Below are positions 6,099 through 15,447 of a DNA stretch of 21,080 nucleotides, in pieces. Made by a program: the position numbers and the translations under genes. How positions within the stretch are numbered: the stretch's first letter is position 1; each line of letters starts with the position of its first letter. Source of the DNA: CAVSWN01 sp046728115 (GTDB taxonomy: Bacteria > Acidobacteriota > Vicinamibacteria > Vicinamibacterales > CAVVIG01); assembly GCA_046728115.1 (NCBI GenBank), contig JBKPDW010000435.1, forward strand, positions 1 through 21,080, read 5' to 3'. The notes below the pieces were generated by a model. That model did not search any database. It saw nothing but the letters and a program-made list of their open reading frames with translations, and was not told where the DNA came from.

Positions 6099-9020
6099 AT
6101 GCCCAAATGGTTGGTTGGCCTCATCGTGGTCGTGTCATGTGTCAGGGCCGGATCCGCGTACGCGCAGAACGCGCAAGTCACAGGTGTCGTGAAGGATTCA
6201 ACGGGCGCCGTGCTGCCGGGCGCGACGGTGACGGCCAGGCACGTGGAGACGGGATTCACGCGGACGGCGGTCACCGAAAGCGCCGGCGAGTACCGCCTGC
6301 CGTCATTGCCTCCCGGCCCCTACTCCGTGTCGGTCGAGATGCAGGGCTTCAACGGCGAGACGCGGCCCGACATCATCCTGGTGATCGATCAGACGGCGAT
6401 CATCAATTTCAGCCTGAAGCTCGCCACCGTATCGGAAACCGTGACGGTGACGGGCGAGTCGCCGATCGTGGACGTCACGCGATCCGATGTCTCCACGTCG
6501 ATATCGAGCGAGCAGATCCAGGGCCTGCCCACCGCGTCGCGTCGCTGGGTGGATCTGGCGATGCTCACGCCCGGCACCTCGCAGGACAACATCCGCGGCC
6601 AGTTCTATCGGGGCAACGTCAACATCGGCGCCGGGACGCGCGAATACTCGAACATGTTCTATGTGGACGGCGTCAACAACACATGGGCCGAGATGGGCGA
6701 GCCGAGACAGAACTTCGCGATGGATGCCATCCAGGAATTCAAGGTCTCGACGTCCGGCTACAAAGCCGAGTACGGTCTCGCGACCGGCGGCGTGCTGACC
6801 GTCGTCACCAAGTCGGGAACGAATCTGTTCAAGGGATCTGGACTGTTCTTCCTGCGCGACGAAAGCCTGACCGCTGAGGAGTACTTCCAGAAGCAGAACG
6901 ACGTCGTGAAGAACCTGCCGCCCGGCACGTCGAAGCCTGATTATCGACGGTATCAGTACGGCGGCACGTTTGGCGGCCCAATCGTGAAGGATCGCACGCA
7001 CTTCTTCTTCGCGTATGAACGGACCGACGAAGACCAGTACTTCACCGTGAACGCCAACAACCTGTTCCCGCAATACGAGGGCGTGGTGAAGAGCGCGCAG
7101 TACCGCTGGACGTACAACCTCAAGGTCGATCATCAGCTTTCGAGCCGGCAGAGCCTGTTCTTCCGGTGGGGCGCCGAGGACGAGTACCGGCCGGTGGTCA
7201 CAGCCGGCGGCCGCACGGCGGCAAGCGCAAGCTTCGACTTCGCCGTGCCGAGGCAGTCCGCCGTACTGGGTCATACCACGGTCCTCAGCGATCGCGCCCT
7301 GAACGACTTCCGATTCCAGTACGCGTACTCGAAGTACGAAGTGGCGCCGCCGTACAGCCATCTCGACGCCGAGCCGGGAGACTTCGAGTCGCGGCTGCCC
7401 TACTGCACACCCGTCTTCACGTATCCCTCGATCATCATCGGCGGTTGCGGCAACGCGCAGATGGGCCCGGAGCATCGCGTGCAATTCAAGGACGAATTCT
7501 CGTACTTGATGCGGGCGTGGGGCGGCAAGCATCAGTGGAAGACAGGCTTCGACTTCAGCTACATTCCCTTCGAAGGCGATCTGACGAATTCGCCGCTTGG
7601 CAGCTGGTCGTTCCCCAAGGATGCGCCCTACAACGCGGCCGATCCGACGACGTTCCCGACCCAGTTCACACAGTCGTTGCCGACCTACGCGAACATTCCG
7701 GTGACGACCTATGCCATGTACTTGCAGGACGACTTTCAGGTGGGCCCTGGGTTGATTCTGAACCTCGGCGTGCGATACGACCGCCAGATCGGGTCCTACA
7801 ACGAGGATCTGAGCGATCTTCTGGGCAAGATTCAGGACAAGCTCGGCCGGGGCGGCACCTTTCCGCTCGATGTCTCGGTTGTGCAGCCTCCAGGCAAACG
7901 CGGCGACCCCAACAACTTCGGTCCCCGGATCGGCTTCGCGTGGGATCCGAATGTCAGCGGTGTGATGAACATCCATGGGGCGTGGGGGATGTTCTACGAC
8001 AACATGCGGACGCTGCAGAACTTCAACGAGCTGACATGGCCGCAGGCGCAGCAGATCATCATCAATCGGCCGAGTTTTCCCGACGCTCTGCAGGGCCAGT
8101 CGCGAAGCCAGTTCGTGTCGACCGCGCCGCCGAACATCACCGTGCAGGACAACAACGTCGTCAGCCCGTACGCCCACCAGGTGAATGCCGGCGTGACTCG
8201 CAGCCTTGGGAACACCCTTGCGGTGACCGCGGACGTCACGCTCGTATACCGGTACTCGGATCGCGATACCGTCGATCTGAACCTGCCGGATCCGGTGACG
8301 AGGGCCAAGGTCTACCCTCAGTTTGGGCGCGTGACCTTCTGGCAGTCGACGCGCGACAACACGTACAAAGCCCTTCTCTTGAAAGTCGACAAACGCATGG
8401 CGCGGAACGTCCAGTTCCTCGCGTCGTACACGCTCAGCAAGGCGGACGATATCGGGTTCACCAATTGGCTGGGCGATCAGTACGGATATGTCAAGATCTC
8501 GCAGCCCGGCGCTGCCGATCGCCGGCACCGCCTCGTCACGAGCGGCATTTTCCGTCTGCCGGCGGACACTCAGATGTCGGTCATCGCCGACTTCCGGTCG
8601 AGCCTGCCGTTCAACCCAACGAGTGTCCTCGATTTGAACAACGACGGATACGCGACCAACGATCTTCCAGCAGGCGTCCTGCCGTACTCCGGCTGCCGGG
8701 GGCTGAACATGGACGCCTTGAATGCCTTTCGGACCAGCCGCGCGCTGACGAGCGTCAGTCAGATCGACTGTCCGACGTGGGCGAACGTCGACATCCGAGC
8801 GTCGAAGTTCTTCCAGATCACACGATCGCATCGTATCGAGGTCCTCGCGCAGCTCTTCAACGTGTTCAACCGCGCGAACTTCGACGTCGCGCAGGGAAGC
8901 ATCACGCTCGGCAACGACGCCGTCACCGGACGGCCGCTGTTCGGCACGGTCAACCGGCTGGTGCAGTACATCAACGCGCCGTCGAGACAGGCGGAGTTTG
9001 CGGTGCGATATCAGTTCTGA
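6099..9020 (+). CDS. TonB-dependent receptor with carboxypeptidase-regulatory-like domain (Oar-like)
   Basis: This is an outer-membrane beta-barrel that takes up large substrates using energy from TonB-ExbBD. Residues 1-22 are a signal peptide (cleavage after GSAYA). About 25-105 is a CarboxypepD_reg-like sandwich (VTGVVKDSTGAVLPGATV, then GEYRLPSLPPGPYSV). About 115-235 is the plug, with a VDGVN motif and VVTKSGTN at its end; the barrel fills the rest. The protein ends in VRYQF, the terminal aromatic expected for barrel insertion. The length of 973 residues is normal for the Oar/SusC-like group common in Acidobacteriota. ATG 6099 has AAGGAG 7 nt upstream. The next gene, an exported peptidase, starts 49 nt after the stop and suggests a peptide or protein-derived ligand, but the substrate is not known. 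Confidence 0.93.
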   Translation: MPKWLVGLIVVVSCVRAGSAYAQNAQVTGVVKDSTGAVLPGATVTARHVETGFTRTAVTESAGEYRLPSLPPGPYSVSVEMQGFNGETRPDIILVIDQTAIINFSLKLATVSETVTVTGESPIVDVTRSDVSTSISSEQIQGLPTASRRWVDLAMLTPGTSQDNIRGQFYRGNVNIGAGTREYSNMFYVDGVNNTWAEMGEPRQNFAMDAIQEFKVSTSGYKAEYGLATGGVLTVVTKSGTNLFKGSGLFFLRDESLTAEEYFQKQNDVVKNLPPGTSKPDYRRYQYGGTFGGPIVKDRTHFFFAYERTDEDQYFTVNANNLFPQYEGVVKSAQYRWTYNLKVDHQLSSRQSLFFRWGAEDEYRPVVTAGGRTAASASFDFAVPRQSAVLGHTTVLSDRALNDFRFQYAYSKYEVAPPYSHLDAEPGDFESRLPYCTPVFTYPSIIIGGCGNAQMGPEHRVQFKDEFSYLMRAWGGKHQWKTGFDFSYIPFEGDLTNSPLGSWSFPKDAPYNAADPTTFPTQFTQSLPTYANIPVTTYAMYLQDDFQVGPGLILNLGVRYDRQIGSYNEDLSDLLGKIQDKLGRGGTFPLDVSVVQPPGKRGDPNNFGPRIGFAWDPNVSGVMNIHGAWGMFYDNMRTLQNFNELTWPQAQQIIINRPSFPDALQGQSRSQFVSTAPPNITVQDNNVVSPYAHQVNAGVTRSLGNTLAVTADVTLVYRYSDRDTVDLNLPDPVTRAKVYPQFGRVTFWQSTRDNTYKALLLKVDKRMARNVQFLASYTLSKADDIGFTNWLGDQYGYVKISQPGAADRRHRLVTSGIFRLPADTQMSVIADFRSSLPFNPTSVLDLNNDGYATNDLPAGVLPYSGCRGLNMDALNAFRTSRALTSVSQIDCPTWANVDIRASKFFQITRSHRIEVLAQLFNVFNRANFDVAQGSITLGNDAVTGRPLFGTVNRLVQYINAPSRQAEFAVRYQF

Positions 9021-9069
9021 AGTTTGAACACTGCCACGAGACCACGAAAGAGAAGTTTCGGGTGATGAC

Positions 9070-12000
9070 ATGAAAAGGGCAGTCGCGATACTAGCGGTCG
9101 TTCTTGTAAGTGGCAACGTTGGTCGTTCGCAGACTGGACCGGCGCGCATTGGGCTCTCCGATTTTTTCAAACCCGGCGTCGCCTTCCAGGATCGCAACGG
9201 CGACGGTGCGATCGATTTCGTCAATATCCAGCTGGCGTTGCCGGATCATCCCGCATCGAGCGAGTTGGCGGCAGCGGCCGATATCGCCGCGCGGCTCGGG
9301 TTCGAAACATCCGCGATGGATCTTCCTGTGGCCCGAGCTTCGCAGACAGCCGGACGCACGCCTCGAGACGGAGCGCGAGCTTCTCAGGCGAGCGGATCGT
9401 CGGACGTACCGACGATCTTCATCGGCGCGAGATCGCTCGCCGGCAGCGGCGTCACCGCCGAGTCGCTTGGCGCCGGCGCGCTCAAGGCCGGCGATGGTCT
9501 GATCGCCGCATTCTCGACCAAAGGCGGCGCGTCGCTGGCCGTCCTCGGCAGCGACGAGAACGGCCTCGGCGCGGCGTCGCTCATGCTGGCGGGGCACTTG
9601 CCCTTCGTATGGGATCAGCGCGGTTCGACGACCGAGAAGGTGGCCGACGATGTGAAGGAGTTTCTGAAATCCAAGAGCATCGCAGCGACCTCCGCGGTGA
9701 CCACGGCGGTGTACGTCCGGCACAACGTGGACGGCGCAGAGCGGCTAATCGTCGACGTTCAATTGCCCTCGTGGGGCGATGTCATCAAGGCGCAGGTGGC
9801 GCTGAACCAGATGGTGGCCACCGGCGGCAACAATCCAAAACGTGCGCTCGCCTACGCGAACGTGCGTTCGGTCCGCGTTCGCATGCGCGCGCCGGGATCG
9901 GCAGCCACGACGGTCGATCTGGCGCGCGGGACCATCCCGGAGACGGCGGTACAGGCCCCCGGTCGACGGCCAGGTGGAGGCACCAAAGAGAATCTCGATC
10001 TCTCGTCGTTCTATGGGAACGACGGCGCTCTGGCCGATTCGGACAACAACCTGATCCCGGATCGCGTCGACGTGCTGATCAGTCCAGATGGGGAGGCCGC
10101 CGACGGTGTGATCGACCTCGCCGCGCGGCTTGGCCTCGAATCGACGGGTGTTTCGCTCCCGATCGCCAAAGCACCCAAAAACATCACGGCCGCCGGATCC
10201 GAGCCGACGCTGGTGCTGATCGGCACGTCGCACCCCCTCATGCAGCAGTTGGTCGACGCGCACAAGTGGGAACGGCCGGCACTCGAGCCGGGCCAGGGCC
10301 TGATTCAGGTCGTCAGGAAAGCGTTTGGTGAGAAGAGCGCCGTAATTGTCACAGGAAGTGATGCGGCGGGCGTGGACCGGGCGACGCAACAGCTTGCCGA
10401 AAAGCTGCCGCACATCTGGGCCCGGGGCAAGGACCGTACGACGCTCGACGACGTGGAAGACGATTTCAGGAAATTCGTGGCGGGCCGCTCGCCCGCAGGG
10501 CAGGCTGCGCTCGGACTCTACAAGCTGGACAGGATCGCCGAGCAACTGCGCGAGAAGGATCTGCAATCGGCGCGCGTGCGCGTGTTCGTCGAGAAGGCCG
10601 CCGACGGATTCGCCGATGCCGTCCGTCAGCGCGCCGCGACAGCAATCAGGGCGTCGTCGCTCACCTTCGATGTGCAGAACCTGGACGTGCAAAAGGGGCG
10701 GGCGCTCGTCTCCGACGATGGCGATATTCCATCGGAAGTGGACGAGTTCTGGACGAAACTGCGCAAGAGCGTTCTGCCGGCCGTGAAACCAGCGAAGAAA
10801 AAGCAACCGCAGGCCGGCCAGATCGCGATCGAGGTTCGGCTGAGCGAACCGCCCGAAATCCGCCGGCAGATCGAGCGGGACGCGCGCGAGGAGCTCGTTC
10901 GCGCCGGCGCCGACGAGAAAACGTCGTCGGTTACCGTGTTATCGGCATACAAGCAGGGCTATAGCTGGTTGTACGAGGTCGTGCGCCCGGCGCTCGCCGG
11001 CAAACCGATCGATCACATCACGATCAACTTCGCCGAAATCGGTCCGCCCTCGGGCTGGGCCCAGCAGGGCATGTTCGCGCCGACACGCTGGTTGCTGGAG
11101 CTGTACCCGATCGACGAAATCCTCGCGAAGGAACTGAACCTCGATCTGAAGAAGATCCGTTTCGAGATGAAACCGATTGGCTCGCCGGCGTACGAAGTCG
11201 TTGCGACCGGGCTGAACGGCGCAGAGCTGTTCCGTCAGACCTTCGAACCCAAGTTCATCGAACGGCCGTTTTTCGATCGCTTTCCGGACTACGAGCGCGT
11301 CCGCGTGACGACCGGCTGGATCAAAGCCACCGTCGCTGGTCGCGTCGTGGCCGACGAACGCATCGAAACCGATCTCGAGCGATTCTGGGATCGTTTTCAA
11401 TCGAAGACATTGCCGGCACTCTACGATCACGTGATGTCGCTTGGGAAGGGCAAGCCGAGGCCCGAGGACGCACCGTTCTTTGGTGAACTGACCGTCGATT
11501 TGACGCTGAGCGAGCCCGAGTATCGGCTTCCAATCGATCAGGAACAGATTTCGTCGATGGAGGCAATCCACGAGGAGATCTACTTCAACACGCTGCATTT
11601 CTTCGACGTGATGGGGCGTTTCACGCGCGGAGCGGGGCTGACGTATCCGGGCCGCGTGATTCCGATCATGCATCCCAAGGCCGACGGAAAATCTGGTCAC
11701 GCGAAGATTTCCATAACCGGATTCGATGCGCCGCGCCCCTCGGTGGTTGTCGAGTACGTCGAACGGAACGGACGACGCGGTGAGATACGCCTCGATATCC
11801 CGAAGATTGCCGTCGATCGGCCGCAGGCCCTGGCCGCACTCGTTCGATCCGGACGCGACGGCATCGAGCGTCTCGACCTGCGTGTAAAGGTCGATACCGA
11901 GAAGGACGAGCGCGAAGCGCTCTTGAAGCGTGCGGCCGAAGAGCGCGTCGATCGAGCGATCCTTTCTGCCGAACAAGCCGCCGCGGTGATCGCGAACATC

Positions 12001-13326
12001 AACCAGCTCCACGCGGCCGGTCTCTACCGCGAGGCGCTCGCCTATCACGACCTCGGAGCGGTGCGGGTGACAGTCGCATGGGAGCACGAAAGCAAACGCG
12101 AAACCGAAACCGTGGCAACGCTGGAGCCGAACGGGACGCCTGCCGCGTGGCCGGACATCAAGAAGTACACGGCGAGTGACGTGCAGTGGGACACACCAAT
12201 CCCGCCGCCGGAAGCGTACGGAATTCTGGCAAAGATGTCGTCGTTCAAGGAGGCGACGGTCTACAAGGTCGGCGAGAGCTATCTCGGCAAAGAGGTCTGG
12301 GCGATGGACCTGATGCCGCCAGTCACCGCGTCGCATTGGTCTCAGGCCAAGCAGACGACGCTGAAGCCGACCATCGTTTACTCGGCGAGGCAGCACGCGA
12401 ACGAGGTGTCGTCGACGAGCCACGTGCTCAAGATGGCGGAGCTGCTGCTGACCAATCCGGCATACCGCGACAAGTTGAACAAGGTGAACGTGGTGATTCA
12501 TCCGATCACCAACGCGGACGGCGCGCAGCTCGCCTACGACCTGCAGAAAATCAATCCGACGTACATGCTGCACGCCGGGTATCTCGGCTCGCTGGGAGTG
12601 GACGTCACCAGCGGGCAATTCGAGAACGATCCGATCTATCCGGAAACCGGGATCCGACCGAAGATCTGGCGCACGTGGCTGCCCGACATCTTCCTGAATC
12701 CGCACGGGTATCCATCCCACGAATGGGTGCAGCTGTTTTCGGAATACGCCGCATGGGTGCGAACACGCGCGGTCGAGACACGCGACTATTGGACGATGCG
12801 CGGATGGTGGATGCCCGGCTTTGCGTGGCTGGATGATCCGCGGTACCCGCGGCACAAGGACGAGCAGATGAAACTGCTCCGCATGATTACCGACTCTGCG
12901 AAGGCGGCGCCGGAAACCGTGGCGCTCAACGAGCGGGCCTACGAGCGCTACAAGCGGTACAGCTTCGATTTCGATCAGAAGAACTTCAAGCTCGATTTCA
13001 CGAATGGCGTCCTGATCTACAAATCGATCAAAGGTGCGCGCGCAAACCCGCAGGCCAACGACTTCATGACGCGGAATCCCAATGTCACGGTGTGGGATGG
13101 CAGCACCGAGGCGCCGGATGAAACCGCGCGCGGCGACTGGATGAAGCTGGTCGCCAACGCCGGCCTGCAGTGGGACAAGGCGATCCTCGAATACCTGGTG
13201 CAGGGGCGACACGACGTGGAGCGCAAAGTCGATCAGTTCTGGGGCGGGGTCAGCCTGTCGCTGAATCGGCCGCGTCCGCCGAAGCAGGAAAAGGACGACA
13301 AGGAGAAAACGACGACGGAGCAGTGA
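9070..13326 (+). CDS. Large exported M14-type metallopeptidase with duplicated N-terminal domains
   Basis: The 1418-residue product starts with a signal peptide (MKRAVAILAVVLVSGNVG, mature form from about residue 20). Two related N-terminal modules follow, about 25-195 and 308-470. Each opens with an Asp-rich loop: D41-x-N43-x-D45-G-x-x-D49 resembles a calcium-binding EF/dockerin loop, and D323-x-D325-x-N327 is a degenerate counterpart. Both continue with AARLG(F/L)E. The middle, about 480-1060, is unassigned. The C-terminal peptidase domain holds H1109-A-N-E1112 (HxxE zinc pair), ITNADG (NPDG-like) and H1212 in LNPHGYPSHEW as third-ligand candidate. The usual NR substrate pair is not evident: the matching place reads VDVTSGQ (1177-1183), and I cannot place the catalytic Glu. 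Specificity is therefore uncertain. It lies behind the TonB receptor, and its TGA overlaps pxpA (TGATG). Confidence 0.85.
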   Translation: MKRAVAILAVVLVSGNVGRSQTGPARIGLSDFFKPGVAFQDRNGDGAIDFVNIQLALPDHPASSELAAAADIAARLGFETSAMDLPVARASQTAGRTPRDGARASQASGSSDVPTIFIGARSLAGSGVTAESLGAGALKAGDGLIAAFSTKGGASLAVLGSDENGLGAASLMLAGHLPFVWDQRGSTTEKVADDVKEFLKSKSIAATSAVTTAVYVRHNVDGAERLIVDVQLPSWGDVIKAQVALNQMVATGGNNPKRALAYANVRSVRVRMRAPGSAATTVDLARGTIPETAVQAPGRRPGGGTKENLDLSSFYGNDGALADSDNNLIPDRVDVLISPDGEAADGVIDLAARLGLESTGVSLPIAKAPKNITAAGSEPTLVLIGTSHPLMQQLVDAHKWERPALEPGQGLIQVVRKAFGEKSAVIVTGSDAAGVDRATQQLAEKLPHIWARGKDRTTLDDVEDDFRKFVAGRSPAGQAALGLYKLDRIAEQLREKDLQSARVRVFVEKAADGFADAVRQRAATAIRASSLTFDVQNLDVQKGRALVSDDGDIPSEVDEFWTKLRKSVLPAVKPAKKKQPQAGQIAIEVRLSEPPEIRRQIERDAREELVRAGADEKTSSVTVLSAYKQGYSWLYEVVRPALAGKPIDHITINFAEIGPPSGWAQQGMFAPTRWLLELYPIDEILAKELNLDLKKIRFEMKPIGSPAYEVVATGLNGAELFRQTFEPKFIERPFFDRFPDYERVRVTTGWIKATVAGRVVADERIETDLERFWDRFQSKTLPALYDHVMSLGKGKPRPEDAPFFGELTVDLTLSEPEYRLPIDQEQISSMEAIHEEIYFNTLHFFDVMGRFTRGAGLTYPGRVIPIMHPKADGKSGHAKISITGFDAPRPSVVVEYVERNGRRGEIRLDIPKIAVDRPQALAALVRSGRDGIERLDLRVKVDTEKDEREALLKRAAEERVDRAILSAEQAAAVIANINQLHAAGLYREALAYHDLGAVRVTVAWEHESKRETETVATLEPNGTPAAWPDIKKYTASDVQWDTPIPPPEAYGILAKMSSFKEATVYKVGESYLGKEVWAMDLMPPVTASHWSQAKQTTLKPTIVYSARQHANEVSSTSHVLKMAELLLTNPAYRDKLNKVNVVIHPITNADGAQLAYDLQKINPTYMLHAGYLGSLGVDVTSGQFENDPIYPETGIRPKIWRTWLPDIFLNPHGYPSHEWVQLFSEYAAWVRTRAVETRDYWTMRGWWMPGFAWLDDPRYPRHKDEQMKLLRMITDSAKAAPETVALNERAYERYKRYSFDFDQKNFKLDFTNGVLIYKSIKGARANPQANDFMTRNPNVTVWDGSTEAPDETARGDWMKLVANAGLQWDKAILEYLVQGRHDVERKVDQFWGGVSLSLNRPRPPKQEKDDKEKTTTEQ

Positions 13327-14087
13327 TGCGCATCGACATCAACTCGGACGTGGGCGAGTCATTCGGCGCGTACACGATTGGACACGATGCGGGCCTGATG
13401 CGGTTCATCACGTCGGCGAACATCGCGGCGGGATTCCACGGGGGCGATCCGTCGGTGCTGCGGGAGACGATCCGGCTGGCGAAGGTGCACGGCGTGGCCG
13501 TTGGGGCTCATCCGGGTTTTCCTGATCTCGTCGGCTTCGGGCGGCGTGAATTGAACGTCACGCCGAAGGAAGCCGAGGATCTCGTTCTGTATCAGATTGC
13601 CGCGGTCGCGGGCGTGGCAGCGGCCGAAGGCGTGCGCGTGCAGCACGTGAAGCCGCACGGCGCGCTCTTCAACATGGCCGTTCGCAACGCCGAACTGTCC
13701 GCTGCGATCGCCAGGGCGGTGGCAGCGTTCGACAAATCGCTGATTCTGTTCGGTCTTCCACGATCGGAGATCCTCAACGCCGGCCGGGCGGCAGGTCTGC
13801 GCGTGGCCGCCGAAGTGTTTGCCGACAGGGCGTACGAGCCCGACGGGTCGCTGGCGTCTCGCCGAAAGGCCGGATCCGTCATCCACGATGCCGATAGTGT
13901 CGTCGCTCGCGCGGTGAGGATGGTCAGGGACCGAACCGTCGCGGCCGTTAATGGCGCGATCGTGCCACTCGAGGCCGACACCCTGTGCGTGCATGGCGAC
14001 ACGCCGGGATCCGACGATCTCGCGAAAAAAATCCGGGCCGGCCTCGAGGCTGCCGGCATCGCGGTCAAAGCGATCGGTCAAGCATGA
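13326..14087 (+). CDS. pxpA: LamB/YcsF family protein, 5-oxoprolinase subunit A
   Basis: PxpA is one subunit of the ATP-dependent PxpABC enzyme that opens 5-oxoproline (pyroglutamate) to glutamate in the cytoplasm. The 253-residue product matches the family from end to end: RIDINSDVGESFG at the start, TSANIAAGFHGGDP, GAHPGFPD, VKPHGALFN, and FADRAYEPDGSL. The start is ATG 13326, which shares its A with the TGA of the peptidase gene (TGATG). An upstream open stretch in this frame is only read-through inside that gene. The product overlaps the transporter gene by ATGA. PxpB and PxpC, normally encoded next to pxpA, are not in the window, so the enzyme would need subunits from elsewhere. Confidence 0.93.
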   Translation: MRIDINSDVGESFGAYTIGHDAGLMRFITSANIAAGFHGGDPSVLRETIRLAKVHGVAVGAHPGFPDLVGFGRRELNVTPKEAEDLVLYQIAAVAGVAAAEGVRVQHVKPHGALFNMAVRNAELSAAIARAVAAFDKSLILFGLPRSEILNAGRAAGLRVAAEVFADRAYEPDGSLASRRKAGSVIHDADSVVARAVRMVRDRTVAAVNGAIVPLEADTLCVHGDTPGSDDLAKKIRAGLEAAGIAVKAIGQA

Positions 14088-15373
14088 CCGTCAGCCACGA
14101 ACCAGTTGCCGTGAGCCATCGGCCAACGGCCGTGAGCCATAGCGCCGATGGGGTGCTCGGATGGTGGCGCGATGCGGACCGCCGCGCGCGCCGTGCCTTC
14201 ATCGCCGCCTCGCTCGGCTGGATGCTCGATTCGTTCGACGTGATGCTGTACGCGATCGTGCTGGCGGCACTGATCGAGGATCCCACGCTTCACCTGACTC
14301 TGCCCATCGCCGGCGTGCTGAATTCGGTAACGCTGCTGGCGGCCGCAGCGGGCGGAATCGGATTCGGCGTCGTGGCCGATCGACTGGGGCGTAAGCGCGC
14401 GCTGATGGCTGCCGTCCTGATCTACTCGGTTTTCACGGCCGCATGCGGTCTCGCACAATCGGCAGCGCAGCTCGCCGTATGCCGCATCCTGCTGGGCATC
14501 GGCATGGGCGGTGAATGGGCGACCGGCGCGGCGCTCGTCTCGGAATCGTTTCCGGCAAAACATCGCGGCAAAGCGCTCGCGTTCGTGCAGAGCGCATGGG
14601 CGATTGGCTACGGCCTCGCCGCGCTCGTCAACCTGGTCGTCATGCCGCGGTGGGGATGGCGCGGCGTGTTTCTCGTGGGCGTCGTGCCTGCGCTGTTCAC
14701 GCTGTGGATTCGACGCCGCATCGACGATCCGCCGATGTGGCATTCGGCGGAGAAGTCGGAGCGCGGCCGTTTTGGTGCGCTGTTCAAGCCGGGCATTGCG
14801 ACGGTGACGATCGCCATCGCGTTGATGAATTCGTTCTGCCTGTTCGCGTGGTGGGGACTCAACGGATGGGTGCCGGCGTACCTCCGCCTCTCGCCTGCCC
14901 AGGGCGGCATCGGCCTTTCCTCGTCGACGATGTCGTGGTTCGTGATCGCGATGCAGACTGGAATGTGGTTCGGGTACGTCACATTCGGGTTCATGGCCGA
15001 CGCGATCGGCCGCAAGCGAACCTACGTGCTCTACCTGATCGTCGCGGCCGTGCTGTTGCCGACCTACGGAATCCTGCGCGTGCCGATTGCGTTGCTGTTC
15101 CTGGGTCCTTTCGTCGCGTTCTTTGGCACCGGCTACTTCAGCGGTCTGGGAGCGCTCGTGGCCGAGCTGTATCCGACGACCGTGCGCGCGACGGCCGCCG
15201 GCTTCTGCTACAACTTCGGCCGGATTGCCAGCGCCGCCGCGCCGTTCACCGTAGGCTCGGTGGCACAGTCGAGCGGGTTCGGGCTCGCCTTCACCATCGC
15301 CGGCGCTGCGTTCATCCTCGCCGCACTCGCGTGGATCTGGATTCCCGAGACGGGTAATCGCGAGCTGACATAG
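14084..15373 (+). CDS. MFS transporter, metabolite:H+ symporter type
   Basis: This is an inner-membrane secondary transporter with about 12 hydrophobic segments over 429 residues. The motif-A loop is D99-R-L-G-R-K-R105 between TM2 and TM3. GIGMGGEWATGAALVSE and the acidic/aromatic MLDSFDVMLYA in TM1 point to the SHS/AAHS-like branch that carries carboxylates. ATG 14084 overlaps the pxpA stop (ATGA), so synthesis is coupled. The first 20 residues are encoded by a 21-bp tandem repeat (TVSHEPV-AVSHRPT-AVSHSAD). In-frame GTG codons at 14111 and 14132 are possible later starts that leave TM1 intact. Next to pxpA, a role in moving pyroglutamate, glutamate or a related acid is plausible but unproven. 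Confidence 0.9.
   Translation: MTVSHEPVAVSHRPTAVSHSADGVLGWWRDADRRARRAFIAASLGWMLDSFDVMLYAIVLAALIEDPTLHLTLPIAGVLNSVTLLAAAAGGIGFGVVADRLGRKRALMAAVLIYSVFTAACGLAQSAAQLAVCRILLGIGMGGEWATGAALVSESFPAKHRGKALAFVQSAWAIGYGLAALVNLVVMPRWGWRGVFLVGVVPALFTLWIRRRIDDPPMWHSAEKSERGRFGALFKPGIATVTIAIALMNSFCLFAWWGLNGWVPAYLRLSPAQGGIGLSSSTMSWFVIAMQTGMWFGYVTFGFMADAIGRKRTYVLYLIVAAVLLPTYGILRVPIALLFLGPFVAFFGTGYFSGLGALVAELYPTTVRATAAGFCYNFGRIASAAAPFTVGSVAQSSGFGLAFTIAGAAFILAALAWIWIPETGNRELT
14087..14149 (+). repeat. Three 21-bp tandem units at the MFS gene start
   Basis: GCCGTGAGCCAT occurs exactly at 14108-14119 and 14129-14140, 21 bp apart. A diverged copy (9 of 12 matches) starts at 14087. The period equals 7 codons, so the repeat stays in frame and gives the peptide pattern xVSHxxx three times. 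It looks like intergenic repeat text that became the 5' end of the gene. Confidence 0.7.
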
Positions 15374-15393
15374 AAACGCTCCGCCGCCTGAGC

Positions 15394-15441
15394 AGACTCT
15401 CGACCTCGACCAAGAAGACTCTCGGTGGCGAGAGCTATACT
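15394..15441 (+). promoter_or_regulatory. Candidate leaderless promoter with operator-like repeats
   Basis: TATACT at 15436-15441 ends 6 nt before ATG 15448, the spacing at which transcription would begin at or beside the start codon. No Shine-Dalgarno is present, which fits a leaderless mRNA. AGACTCTCG is repeated exactly at 15394-15402 and 15416-15424, 22 bp (two helical turns) apart. The second copy overlaps a perfect 6-bp inverted repeat, CTCTCG-GTGG-CGAGAG at 15419-15434. These repeats cover the -35 position, so a regulator could bind there. No good -35 hexamer is visible. Confidence 0.45.
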
Positions 15442-15447
15442 CCGTCG

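Noticed and set aside
6303..9224. 973-codon open frame on the minus strand
   Set aside because: It is codon-aligned antisense to the TonB-dependent receptor. Its translation is Arg/His/Val-rich with no family signature, while the plus-strand product is clearly real. The equal length of 973 is coincidence.
10939..13212. 757-codon open frame on the minus strand
   Set aside because: Antisense shadow of the M14-type gene caused by GC-rich codon use; it has no recognisable domain.
14515..15357. 280-codon plus-strand frame within the MFS gene
   Set aside because: Alternative frame of a transporter with clear membrane segments and motif A; the translation is Arg-rich with no signature.
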